Shown here: piece by piece, positions 1 through 5,949 of the stretch
How positions within the stretch are numbered: position 1 is the first letter of the stretch
Layout: each line of letters begins with the position of its first letter
Source: Acidimicrobiaceae bacterium
Lineage (GTDB): Bacteria; Actinomycetota; Acidimicrobiia; Acidimicrobiales; MedAcidi-G1
Length of the DNA: 5,949 nucleotides
Assembly: GCA_003541675.1 (NCBI GenBank)
Contig: DPMC01000097.1
Location: 1 to 5,949 of the forward strand
Direction of reading: 5' to 3'
Notes under the pieces: model-generated
Seen by the model: the letters and a program-made list of their open reading frames with translations, nothing else
Told to the model about the DNA's origin: nothing
Databases searched by the model: none
Made by a program: the position numbers and the translations under genes

Positions 1-1
1 G

Positions 2-751
2 TTCTCCTATCCCACGGCCGACCCGGAACACGAGGGAGACCCCCGCCCGGTCCTAGACGGCTTCGACCTGGTGATTGAGCCCGGCGAGACGGTGGCCATC
101 GTCGGTAGGACGGGCTGCGGGAAGTCGACGGTGGCCCGACTCCTCCCCCGCTTCTACGACGTGACCTCCGGTGCGGTGCTCGTCGACGGCATTGACGTCC
201 GTGACCGCCGACTGGACGGGCTGCGCCACACAGTGAGCCAGGTGCCCGACGAGTCGTTCCTGTTCTCCGAGCGACTCCACGACAACGTGGCCTTCGGTCG
301 ACCCGATGCCTCCCGCCCGGACGTTGAGGCGGCGGCTCACGTCGCCCGGGCCGACGAGTTCATCGTCGGTCTGTCCGACGGCTACGACGAAGTGGTCGGC
401 GAGCGGGGTTACACCCTGTCGGGCGGGCAACGTCAACGGATCGCGCTTGCCCGCACCATCCTGACCGACCCCCGCATACTGATCCTTGACGACGCGACGA
501 GCGCCATCGACGTCCAGACCGAGGAAGACATCCACCAGGGGCTGGTTGATCTCATGGCCGACCGCACGACCATCGTGATTGCCCACCGCCTGTCCACCAT
601 CAGCCTCGCGGACCGGGTGGTCCTCATGGAGGGCGGACGGGTGGTGGCCGACGGTACGCACGCCAGCCTCCTGGCCACCGAGCCTCGCTACGCGGCAATC
701 CTCACCCAGACCGACGGAGTCGGCGCCGATGCAACACGGAGCACCGACTGA
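2..751 (+). CDS. ABC exporter half-transporter, C-terminal nucleotide-binding domain (5'-truncated), degenerate-site subunit
   Basis: The visible 249 residues are a nearly complete ATPase domain of a type IV (MsbA/multidrug-type) ABC exporter. The reading frame is open to the window edge, so the membrane domain lies upstream and the GTG at 71 is not a real start. Seen in order: an A-loop 'FSYPT' at the edge, Walker A GRTGCGKST (104-130), signature LSGGQ (416-430), Walker B ending in 'LDD' (485-493), D-loop 'SAID' and H-loop His (584-586). Two key positions are altered. The catalytic glutamate after Walker B is Asp (491-493), and the Q-loop, normally VPQE, reads VPDE (Asp at 248-250). In heterodimeric exporters such as TM287/288, LmrCD and BmrCD, one subunit carries this kind of non-catalytic Walker B. 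The gene ends TGATG, sharing one base with the next half-transporter, which supports co-translation of the two subunits. The substrate is unknown. Confidence 0.93.
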   Translation, partial: FSYPTADPEHEGDPRPVLDGFDLVIEPGETVAIVGRTGCGKSTVARLLPRFYDVTSGAVLVDGIDVRDRRLDGLRHTVSQVPDESFLFSERLHDNVAFGRPDASRPDVEAAAHVARADEFIVGLSDGYDEVVGERGYTLSGGQRQRIALARTILTDPRILILDDATSAIDVQTEEDIHQGLVDLMADRTTIVIAHRLSTISLADRVVLMEGGRVVADGTHASLLATEPRYAAILTQTDGVGADATRSTD

Positions 752-2694
752 TGGGCGGCCACGGTTTCTTCGCCGGACCTTCGTCGGTCCAAGCCAACGC
801 CCAGGCCGGTCTCCCCTACGCCGACGTGCCCGACGAGCTTCGAACCCGGATCGAGGACGTCCTCCGCCACGAACCCGACCACCCCGAGCCGGACGTATCG
901 TTCTCGCATTCCCGCTGGGATCGGCGACCGTTCGGGCTTCGCACCTTCCTGATCCCGCACGCCGGCGGCCTGTTCGTGGCCCTTCTCCTGGTCATCGCCG
1001 AGACCGGTCTTCTCCACGTGGGTCCGTTGCTCACCCAGATCGGCATCGACCAGGGCGTTTTGGCCGGCGAGATCGGTGTTCTGATGGCTGTTGCGTCGGC
1101 CTACCTGGGTGCCGTCGTGCTTTCCACCGGCGCATCGTTCCTACGGACCCGCTTCACCGGTCGACTGGGCGAGCGTCTCGTCTACGACCTCCGCGTCCGG
1201 GTGTTCAGCCATTTCCAGCGCCAGTCGCTGGACTTCTTCACAGGCGAGAAGTCGGGCGTACTGATGACCCGGATGACCAGCGACATCGAGGCCCTCACCA
1301 CCCTGCTCCAGGAGGGCCTGGTCAGCTTCGTAGTCCAGGGCATGACGTTGATCGTCATCACTGCCTACCTATTGGTTCTCCACCCCGGCCTGGCCCTCGT
1401 CTGCCTGCTCACTGTCGTCCCGATCAACGTGGTGCTGACTCTGTGGTTCCGACGGGTATCTCACATCGGTTACCTCCGGGTGCGGGACCGCATCGCCGAC
1501 GTCCTGTCCAACCTCGCCGAAAGCCTGGCCGGCATCCGGGTCATCACCGCCTTCGGGCGTCGCGATCACGACGTGGCCCGCCACCAGCGCATCATCGACG
1601 CCCACCTGGAGGCCAACCTCTACATGGGCCGGGCTCAAGCCCTGTTCGGACCCGGCACCGAGTCCATCGGGATCATCGCCCAGGCTGTGGTCCTTCTCGT
1701 CGGTGGGCGAATGGCGCTCCGGGGCGAGGTGACGATCGGCGAACTTACCGCCTTCCTCCTGTTCCTCACCTCCTTCTTTGCTCCGGTCCAGACTCTGGTA
1801 CAGCTCTACAACCAGTACCAGCAGGGCAATGCCGCGGTAATCAAGCTGCGTGGCCTCCTCGGCACCGAGCCAACCGTGGTCGAACTGGTTGACGCCGTCG
1901 ACCTTCCCCCCATCGACGGACGGATCCATTTCGACGCGGTGACCTTCGGGTACGACTCCGACCACTTGGTGCTGCGAGACATCAATCTGGTCCTCGAACC
2001 AGGTGAGGTCTTGGCCGTGGTCGGGCCGACCGGGGCCGGCAAGTCGACCATCGCCAAGCTGGTCACCCGATTCCACGACCCGACGTTCGGCCACATCACC
2101 ATCGACGGGCACGACCTCCGCAACGTCGGTATCACCTCGCTGCGGCGTCAGCTGGGCGTGGTCCCCCAGGAAGCGTTTCTGTTCAACGGAACGATCGCCG
2201 ACAATGTGTCGTTCGCTCGACCCGATGCCCCCCACGACGAAGTGGCCGAAGCGTGTCGGGTAGTCGGTCTGGGACCACTGCTCGATCGGATGCCCGACGG
2301 TATCCACACCCCCATCCACGAAAGGGGGGCCTCGCTGTCGGCCGGCGAGCGCCAGTTGGTCGCTCTGGCCCGGGCGTTCCTGGCTCGCCCCCGAGTGCTG
2401 GTGCTCGACGAGGCCACGTCCAACCTGGATCTGCAGTCCGAGTCGGTCATCGAACGGGCGTTGGATCAGGTGCTCGAGGGGCGCACGGCCATCCTCATCG
2501 CCCACCGTCTGGCTACCGCCATGCGAGCCGACCGGGTGGCTGTCGTCGATGACGGACGGATCGTTGAGCACGGGACCCATGCCGAGTTAACAGCCCTCGG
2601 CGGGCAGTATGCGGCCATGGTCGAAACGTGGCAGCGGCACGCCTCAGGCGATCCGATCGGGGGCAGGTACAGCGACGGAGGGAGCCTCCGTTGA
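751..2694 (+). CDS. ABC exporter half-transporter (TMD-NBD), catalytic-site partner subunit
   Basis: This is a complete 647-aa half-transporter, somewhat longer than the usual ~580-600 aa because of a hydrophilic, Pro/Asp-rich N-terminal extension of about 60 residues. The membrane domain (about residues 65-355) has six hydrophobic segments and typical cytoplasmic coupling loops ('LDFFTGEKSGVLMTRMTSDIE', near 160-180, and 'LAESLAGIRVITAFGR', near 255-270). The ATPase domain has Walker A GPTGAGKST (425-433, Lys431), Q-loop Gln473, signature LSAGE (529-533, not LSGGQ), Walker B Asp553 with catalytic Glu554, and H-loop His585. Its full Walker B and the first subunit's LSGGQ would form the active ATP site. 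Its own altered signature would face the first subunit's degenerate Walker B. The start is the ATG in the TGATG overlap, with GGAG at 738-741 nine bases upstream. The likely role is energy-driven export of a lipid, drug or peptide across the inner membrane, with no substrate evidence. It overlaps the next gene by four bases. Confidence 0.95.
   Translation: MGGHGFFAGPSSVQANAQAGLPYADVPDELRTRIEDVLRHEPDHPEPDVSFSHSRWDRRPFGLRTFLIPHAGGLFVALLLVIAETGLLHVGPLLTQIGIDQGVLAGEIGVLMAVASAYLGAVVLSTGASFLRTRFTGRLGERLVYDLRVRVFSHFQRQSLDFFTGEKSGVLMTRMTSDIEALTTLLQEGLVSFVVQGMTLIVITAYLLVLHPGLALVCLLTVVPINVVLTLWFRRVSHIGYLRVRDRIADVLSNLAESLAGIRVITAFGRRDHDVARHQRIIDAHLEANLYMGRAQALFGPGTESIGIIAQAVVLLVGGRMALRGEVTIGELTAFLLFLTSFFAPVQTLVQLYNQYQQGNAAVIKLRGLLGTEPTVVELVDAVDLPPIDGRIHFDAVTFGYDSDHLVLRDINLVLEPGEVLAVVGPTGAGKSTIAKLVTRFHDPTFGHITIDGHDLRNVGITSLRRQLGVVPQEAFLFNGTIADNVSFARPDAPHDEVAEACRVVGLGPLLDRMPDGIHTPIHERGASLSAGERQLVALARAFLARPRVLVLDEATSNLDLQSESVIERALDQVLEGRTAILIAHRLATAMRADRVAVVDDGRIVEHGTHAELTALGGQYAAMVETWQRHASGDPIGGRYSDGGSLR
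2677..2684 (+). promoter_or_regulatory. Shine-Dalgarno site deciding the TTG start of the TauE/SafE gene
   Basis: GGAGGGAG lies six bases before the TTG at 2691, inside the end of the upstream exporter gene. The upstream in-frame GTG at 2628 would add 21 Arg-rich residues in front of the first membrane segment, which TauE/SafE proteins do not usually carry. The site and the TTGA stop/start overlap both favour the TTG. Confidence 0.7.
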
Positions 2695-3407
2695 GCACGC
2701 TCGAGTTCGTACTCGGTCTGCTCGTGTTCACCGTCGGTTGCACCATTCAGGGTGTGCTGGGCTTCGGCGCCGGTCTGTTCGCCGTGCCCATACTCGCCCT
2801 CATCGCCCCGGACTTCGTGCCCGGTCCGGTACTGCTGGCCAACCCGTTGCTCTGTGCCCTCTACGCCTGGCGCGAGCACGGCGCCATTGATCGGGCGGGC
2901 CTCCGGTGGGCCCTCATCGGGCGGGTCCCCGGTGTGCTGTTCGGCGCCTGGGTCCTCACCGCGGTGTCCGAGGACGGGATCGGCCTGCTCTTCGGCACCC
3001 TGTTGCTGGTCGGCGTGGGTCTAAAGGTCTCCGGAGTGCACGCCACCAAGACCCCGTGGACGCTCATGGGGGCCGGCGGCCTGAGCGGATTCATGGGCAC
3101 CTCGGTGGCCGTCGGCGGCCCTCCAATCGCCCTGGTGCTGGACGGTTCCTCGGGCCCGGAACTACGTGCCACCCTTAACGCCTTCTTCTTCGTAGGGACG
3201 ACCATCTCGTTGGTCGTGTTGACCCTGGCCGGTGAGTTCGGCACGTCGGACCTCCTACTGGCACTCTCCCTGCTCCCCTCGGTGCTGGTCGGCGTGGCAC
3301 TCAGTAGCCGTCTTCGCCCCTTGCTCGACCACGGGTGGCTGGCCCCAGCGGTGTACGTCCTGTCCGGTTCCTTCGCCGTGCTCCTCCTGCTCCGTTCACT
3401 GTTCTGA
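2691..3407 (+). CDS. TauE/SafE-family membrane permease (sulfite exporter-like)
   Basis: This is a 238-aa, very hydrophobic integral membrane protein with about eight predicted transmembrane segments (near residues 4-38, 45-60, 71-92, 97-112, 125-150, 163-181, 186-206 and 216-236). The layout is the family's two related halves. The first half opens with 'GCTIQGVLGFGAGLFAVP' (16-33). The second half has 'GGLSGFMGTSVAVGGPPIAL' (129-148), whose GGPP is the hallmark of TauE/SafE (DUF81, now TauE) proteins. Characterised relatives move sulfite, sulfoacetate or other organosulfur anions, but most members have no known substrate, so I assign only the family. The length is at the short end of the usual 240-270 aa. 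I chose the TTG start because of the strong Shine-Dalgarno site and the four-base TTGA overlap with the exporter gene. That overlap suggests translation coupled to the exporter. No sulfur-metabolism gene is visible nearby to narrow the substrate. Confidence 0.88.
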   Translation: MSTLEFVLGLLVFTVGCTIQGVLGFGAGLFAVPILALIAPDFVPGPVLLANPLLCALYAWREHGAIDRAGLRWALIGRVPGVLFGAWVLTAVSEDGIGLLFGTLLLVGVGLKVSGVHATKTPWTLMGAGGLSGFMGTSVAVGGPPIALVLDGSSGPELRATLNAFFFVGTTISLVVLTLAGEFGTSDLLLALSLLPSVLVGVALSSRLRPLLDHGWLAPAVYVLSGSFAVLLLLRSLF

Positions 3408-3433
3408 CCAGCGCCCGTCACACCGGGTCGGCC

Positions 3434-3439
3434 TAGGGT
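3434..3439 (+). promoter_or_regulatory. Possible -10 box (TAGGGT) for a leaderless or short-leader transcript
   Basis: TAGGGT fits the actinobacterial TANNNT -10 pattern and ends seven bases before the GTG at 3447, the spacing typical of leaderless transcripts. It sits in the only gap (39 bases) among the five + strand genes. No convincing -35 element is seen. The same bases include AGGG (3435-3438), which could instead be a weak ribosome binding site eight bases from the start. Confidence 0.4.
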
Positions 3440-3446
3440 CATCAGC

Positions 3447-4256
3447 GTGTTGGAGCCAGCCACGGACCCCGTACTCGAACTAGCCGACGTGAGCCGCCGA
3501 ACCGAGGGAACCCAACTGCTGGAGAGCATCGACTGGCAGGTCAGGGGCGGCCAGCATTGGGTGGTCCTGGGGCCCAACGGGTCAGGCAAGAGCACCCTGC
3601 TTCGGATCGCCGCCCTGCAACTACACCCGACCACCGGGACGGTTTCCGTGCTGGGCCGGACACTGGGACGAACCGATGTGCGGTCGCTGCGACGCCAGAT
3701 CGGCTACGCCTCGGCGACTTTGGCCGACGCCTTCCGGCCCGACCTGGCAGCCACCGACGTGGTGATGACCGCCCGGCACGGTGCGCTGGAGCCCTGGTGG
3801 GACGACTACGACGACGAGGATCGCGACCGGGCCCGCGACCTTTTGAAGAGGATCGGCTGTGGTCACCGGGCCGACCACCGGTTCGGCACATTGTCGTCCG
3901 GTGAGCGCCAGCGGGTGCTCTTGGCCCGGACCCTGATGGTCGACCCCGACCTCCTGCTGTTGGATGAGCCAACAGCCGGGCTGGACCTCGGCGGCCGGGA
4001 GGAACTGGTGTCGACGCTGGCCGACCTGGCGACCGACCCGGCGATGCCGCCCATGGTCCAGGTAACCCACCACGTTGAGGAGATCCCGCCCGGGTTCACC
4101 CACGGGCTACTCATGGAGGGCGGCCGGATCGTGGCGGTTGGGCCGCTGACTGACGTCCTGACTGCCCGAGCCCTCTCGGACTGCTACGGGCTTGACCTGT
4201 CGCTCACGTGTCAGGAGGGCCGTTGGACAGTGCGGATCAACGGGGTAGGCAGGTGA
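3447..4256 (+). CDS. YlmA/ModF-like soluble ABC ATPase (COG1119 type), no permease partner in view
   Basis: This is a 269-aa single ATP-binding cassette with no membrane segment. Seen: Walker A GPNGSGKST (residues 42-50), signature LSSGE (149-153), Walker B Asp173-Glu174 in 'LLLLDEPTAGLD', and H-loop His208 in 'VTHHVEEIPPGFTH'. The H-loop stretch and the downstream pattern of a 'LLMEGGRI' strand followed by 'DVLTARALSDCYG' match what I know of the YlmA/ModF/PhrA-like family. The region where importers carry a Q-loop Gln reads 'IGYASATLADAF' (85-96) with no Gln. I recall this as a trait of that family. All ATP-hydrolysis residues are present, so it is probably an active ATPase. Function and partner are unknown, and the old 'molybdenum transport' and 'photorepair' names are weakly founded. 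The start is GTG at 3447 (TTG at 3450 is the alternative). It overlaps thiN by four bases (GTGA), so the two are probably one transcription unit. Confidence 0.85.
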   Translation: MLEPATDPVLELADVSRRTEGTQLLESIDWQVRGGQHWVVLGPNGSGKSTLLRIAALQLHPTTGTVSVLGRTLGRTDVRSLRRQIGYASATLADAFRPDLAATDVVMTARHGALEPWWDDYDDEDRDRARDLLKRIGCGHRADHRFGTLSSGERQRVLLARTLMVDPDLLLLDEPTAGLDLGGREELVSTLADLATDPAMPPMVQVTHHVEEIPPGFTHGLLMEGGRIVAVGPLTDVLTARALSDCYGLDLSLTCQEGRWTVRINGVGR

Positions 4257-4912
4257 CCATCAACCCATCCACTGTCGGGTCCGCAGGTGGACACGCACTG
4301 ATCGTGACCGGCGGGCCACTTCCCCGGAGACTGGGACCGCTACCGGACGCCGATCTGGTGATCGCCGCCGACGAGGGCATCGATAACGCTCTCCGACTCG
4401 GATTAACCGTCGACCTGCTCGTCGGCGACATGGATTCGGCCAGCGACGGCGCCGAAGTGATTGCCCGGGTCGTGGAACGCCACCCGGTCGACAAGGACGA
4501 AAGCGACCTCGAGTTGGCCCTGGCGGCGGCGCTGCGTGCCGGGGCGACGTCGGTGACGGTGGTGGTCACCGCGGGCGGCCGGGCCGATCACGCCCTCGGA
4601 AATCTGCTGATTCTGGCCGGTGATCGGTGGTCGGCTCTCCGGGTCGACGTTCGGATCGATGAGGCGCGGGCCTGGGTGGTCTGGGATCAGGTCCGGATCG
4701 ACGGCAGTACCGATGACCTGGTCAGCCTGATGGCCGTCGGCGGTGCGGCCACCGGCGTGACGACGACCGGACTGGTCTGGTCGCTCAACGAAGCGACGCT
4801 CGAACCCGGCGTTGGCCTGGGCCTCTCGAATCGGATGACCGGCACGGCAGCCGAGGTAACCGTCGGATCGGGTGCCGTCGTCGTCATCGCCCCGGGCGGG
4901 AGCACCGACTGA
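4253..4912 (+). CDS. thiN: Thiamine pyrophosphokinase (thiamine diphosphokinase)
   Basis: This enzyme transfers pyrophosphate from ATP to thiamine to give thiamine diphosphate, the cofactor of pyruvate dehydrogenase, transketolase and others, in the cytoplasm. With the GTG at 4253 it is 219 aa, normal for bacterial ThiN. Family motifs are all present: 'ALIVTGG' (15-21); 'AADEGIDNALRLGL' (38-51) followed by 'VGDMDS' (57-62), the Mg-ATP-binding core; 'DKDESDLELAL' (80-90), the acidic signature; 'GGRADHALGNLLIL' (108-121); and the C-terminal thiamine-binding beta domain with 'GLVWSLNEATLEPG' (173-186) and 'LSNRMTG' (191-197). The start is uncertain. GTG 4253 makes a four-base GTGA overlap with the ATPase gene. 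TTG 4223 has a strong AGGAGGG (4213-4219) but only three bases of spacing, and GTG 4208 is also in frame. All starts keep the whole domain. No thiamine synthesis or uptake gene and no TPP riboswitch is visible nearby, so it may serve salvage or the last step of a pathway encoded elsewhere. Confidence 0.95.
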   Translation: MTINPSTVGSAGGHALIVTGGPLPRRLGPLPDADLVIAADEGIDNALRLGLTVDLLVGDMDSASDGAEVIARVVERHPVDKDESDLELALAAALRAGATSVTVVVTAGGRADHALGNLLILAGDRWSALRVDVRIDEARAWVVWDQVRIDGSTDDLVSLMAVGGAATGVTTTGLVWSLNEATLEPGVGLGLSNRMTGTAAEVTVGSGAVVVIAPGGSTD

Positions 4913-5006
4913 TTCGACCAACTCCCAGCACCACGACCGGCAACTGAGCGACCAACGCCGTCAGGCTCTTCTTCGTCTCCCCAGTCTGTAGACACATGCA
5001 GGCGGT
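4913..5006. other. Convergent intergenic gap without recognisable elements
   Basis: These 94 bases separate thiN (+) from the nuclease gene (-). A terminator is expected between convergent genes, but I see no strong GC stem followed by a T run on either strand. The best pairing is only GGGAG (4898-4902) with CTCCC (4922-4926), five base pairs across a long loop. Confidence 0.5.
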
Positions 5007-5948
5007 TTATGGGCCTCCGGGCAGGGACTCGCATGGCTCACCGTCATTGTCCCCGTCTAGACGTGCCACGTCGCCGTAGTACGGGAAGTAGGTGTCAAAC
5101 CATGCCTTCGCCGCCGGGTAGGTGGAGAAGTCTGAGCAGTTCTTCGTGTTACCCGGGTTGTCAGGTACTCCAGAGGTTGTGGTCGTTGGCGCAACCGTCG
5201 TAGTGGTGGTCGTTGTCGTGGTGCTAGTCGTGGTCGATGGGGCCGCTGGTGGAACGTAGACACCGGTTGGCGGACCACCACAGGTACCGAGCATCGATTG
5301 GAGCGTGGACAGTTCTGCGGAAGTGACCGTGAGAGCCCAGCGCACCTTGATGTCCACCCAAGAGTCGGCGTACTGGCACCAATAACTGGAATCAGGGGGC
5401 TTCCACTCCTCCGGGCCGCGTGATCCCTTTGACCGGTTGGCCGAGGCAGTAACTGCGATCAGGTGCTGCGGATCGACAAGGTCGTTGTAATAGGACCTCT
5501 TAGTCGCTGACGACCAAGCCCATCCGCCCGAATCGTGGGCATTGGCGAGTGGCACGAAGTGGTCGACGTCCAACGAACTGGGGTTGGTGACGTACGTGCC
5601 AGTGAACGCGGCGTACCACTGCCCGCTGACGACTGAGCATCCTGAAGAACTGAAACCTGTCTCAGTTAGTGATTCGAGGATGAGGACTTCGTGGCGTGTG
5701 TTTATGCAGTCGCTGTCGTCATCTGACCACCCTGAGCCCCAGTCGTCGCGGTCGTAGTTGATAGGTGCGGAGGCACTACTGACCACGAGAGGGGCAAGCA
5801 GTTCTGAGATCCAGTTGATGTTCGCGGTCGTGGTTGTCGTAGACGCAACGGAGGTCGCTGGCGGCGGTGTAGTCGTAGTTGTCGCAGCAGTCGTTGGCGG
5901 CGGTGCCGTAGTTGTGGTGGGGGCGACGGTGGTCGTCGTGGACACGGC
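5007..5948 (-). CDS. Secreted-type HNH nuclease (DUF1524/GmrSD-C-like) with Thr-rich linkers and C-terminal Excalibur domain, 5'-truncated
   Basis: The frame is open to the window edge. Residue numbers here count from the GTG at 5945, which is probably not the true start because no signal peptide is seen and the protein begins inside a Thr-rich stretch. Order: Thr/Pro/Ala-rich stalk (3-40); HNH domain (about 62-222); second Thr-rich linker (237-257); Excalibur domain (about 269-307). The nuclease part has 'DDSDCINTRHEVLILES' (76-92), the metal/catalytic motif 'DVDHFVPLANAHDSGGW' (126-142, His129), Asn154-Asp155, and 'ANRSKG' (169-174) with 'PEEWKPP' (178-184), the pattern of extracellular actinobacterial HNH nucleases. 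The Excalibur part has 'NCSDFSTYPAAKAWF' (269-283) and the calcium-binding 'DGDNDGEPCE' (297-306). Six cysteines fall as three local pairs (80/103, 190/222, 270/305), fitting disulfides outside the cell. Likely role: degradation of extracellular DNA or RNA for nutrients; defence is less likely. It has more A+T than its neighbours in places (5641-5700 is 50% G+C by my count). Nuclease activity is inferred from motifs. Confidence 0.85.
   Translation of the reverse strand, partial: AVSTTTTVAPTTTTAPPPTTAATTTTTPPPATSVASTTTTTANINWISELLAPLVVSSASAPINYDRDDWGSGWSDDDSDCINTRHEVLILESLTETGFSSSGCSVVSGQWYAAFTGTYVTNPSSLDVDHFVPLANAHDSGGWAWSSATKRSYYNDLVDPQHLIAVTASANRSKGSRGPEEWKPPDSSYWCQYADSWVDIKVRWALTVTSAELSTLQSMLGTCGGPPTGVYVPPAAPSTTTSTTTTTTTTTVAPTTTTSGVPDNPGNTKNCSDFSTYPAAKAWFDTYFPYYGDVARLDGDNDGEPCESLPGGP
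5175..5237 (-). repeat. Low-complexity Thr-rich linker coding tract
   Basis: This tract codes for Ser/Thr residues 237-257 of the nuclease, nearly all Thr with one 'VAP' break. It joins the HNH and Excalibur domains. Thr codons are mixed rather than one repeated triplet, so selection for a flexible linker explains it better than simple slippage. Confidence 0.8.
5826..5939 (-). repeat. Low-complexity Thr/Pro/Ala-rich stalk coding tract
   Basis: This tract codes for residues 3-40 of the visible nuclease: runs of four or five Thr broken by 'VAP', 'APPP' and 'PPPA'. It probably continues past the window edge towards the signal peptide. The same 'TTTT-VAP-TTTT' style recurs in the second linker of the protein, and codons are again mixed. 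Confidence 0.75.
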
Positions 5949-5949
5949 T

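Noticed and set aside
2..751. The first gene as a stand-alone ATPase starting at GTG 71
   Set aside because: The frame is open to base 2 and already shows the A-loop segment that precedes Walker A in exporters, so the gene continues upstream.
738..752. GGAGCACCGACTGAT occurs at the end of the first gene and again at the end of thiN (4899-4913)
   Set aside because: Both copies encode a C-terminal Ser-Thr-Asp-stop in frame, and the flanks do not match. Only two copies are seen, so coincidence is more likely than a repeat or attachment site.
579..1892. Long + strand frame of 437 codons in another frame across the exporter genes
   Set aside because: It overlaps two well-supported ABC genes, its translation is Arg/Pro/Gly-rich without any domain, and such shadow frames are expected in GC-rich coding DNA.
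1369..2580. 403-codon antisense frame inside the second exporter gene
   Set aside because: It mirrors the codon pattern of the sense gene, and its His/Gln/Asp/Gly-rich product has no recognisable fold or motif and no independent start signal.
4898..4926. Weak inverted repeat GGGAG/CTCCC near the thiN stop as a terminator
   Set aside because: Only five base pairs, a 19-base loop, the left arm inside the coding region, and no T run after it.
5054..5063. Palindrome CGTCTAGACG in the Excalibur-coding part
   Set aside because: A 10-base palindrome inside a coding region, with no partner site and no sign of an operator role; it is explained by the codons.
5826..5939. Repetitive GTNGTN-like tract as a possible microsatellite or CRISPR-like array
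   Set aside because: It is the complement of mixed Thr codons in the nuclease stalk; there are no fixed repeat units or spacers.

Overview
The window is GC-rich, densely coded bacterial DNA, most likely from a high-GC actinobacterium. Evidence for this: GTG and TTG starts, stop/start overlaps of 1-4 bases, long spurious antisense frames, and a secreted protein with threonine-rich 'TTTT-VAP-TTTT' linkers. In my experience such linkers are common in Acidimicrobiia, but that finer placement is a guess. No RNA genes, mobile elements, CRISPR arrays or integration sites are visible.

Left part (1-3407, + strand): three tightly joined genes. The first is the C-terminal nucleotide-binding domain of an ABC exporter half that begins outside the window. 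The second is a complete partner half-exporter (TMD-NBD, 647 aa) starting in a TGATG overlap. The third is a TauE/SafE-family membrane permease whose best start is a TTG overlapping the stop of the exporter gene (TTGA). The two ABC halves have complementary departures from consensus: Walker B 'DD' in the first and signature 'LSAGE' in the second. Together they predict a heterodimeric exporter with one degenerate and one canonical ATP site. The substrate cannot be read from the sequence.

Middle part (3408-4912, + strand): after a 39-base gap with a possible leaderless-type -10 box come a soluble YlmA/ModF-like (COG1119-type) ABC ATPase with no permease partner in view, and an overlapping gene for thiamine pyrophosphokinase (thiN), the enzyme that makes thiamine diphosphate.

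Right part (5007-5948, - strand, convergent): a secreted-type HNH nuclease of the DUF1524/GmrSD-C-like extracellular family. It has a threonine-rich N-terminal stalk, a second threonine-rich linker and a C-terminal Excalibur calcium-binding domain. Its N-terminus, where a signal peptide would be expected, lies beyond the window edge. The 94 bases between thiN and this gene hold nothing I can name.

All genes belong to recognisable families and I found no convincing sign of a new system. The most informative details are the asymmetric ATP sites of the exporter, the orphan YlmA-like ATPase coupled to thiN, and the architecture of the secreted nuclease.
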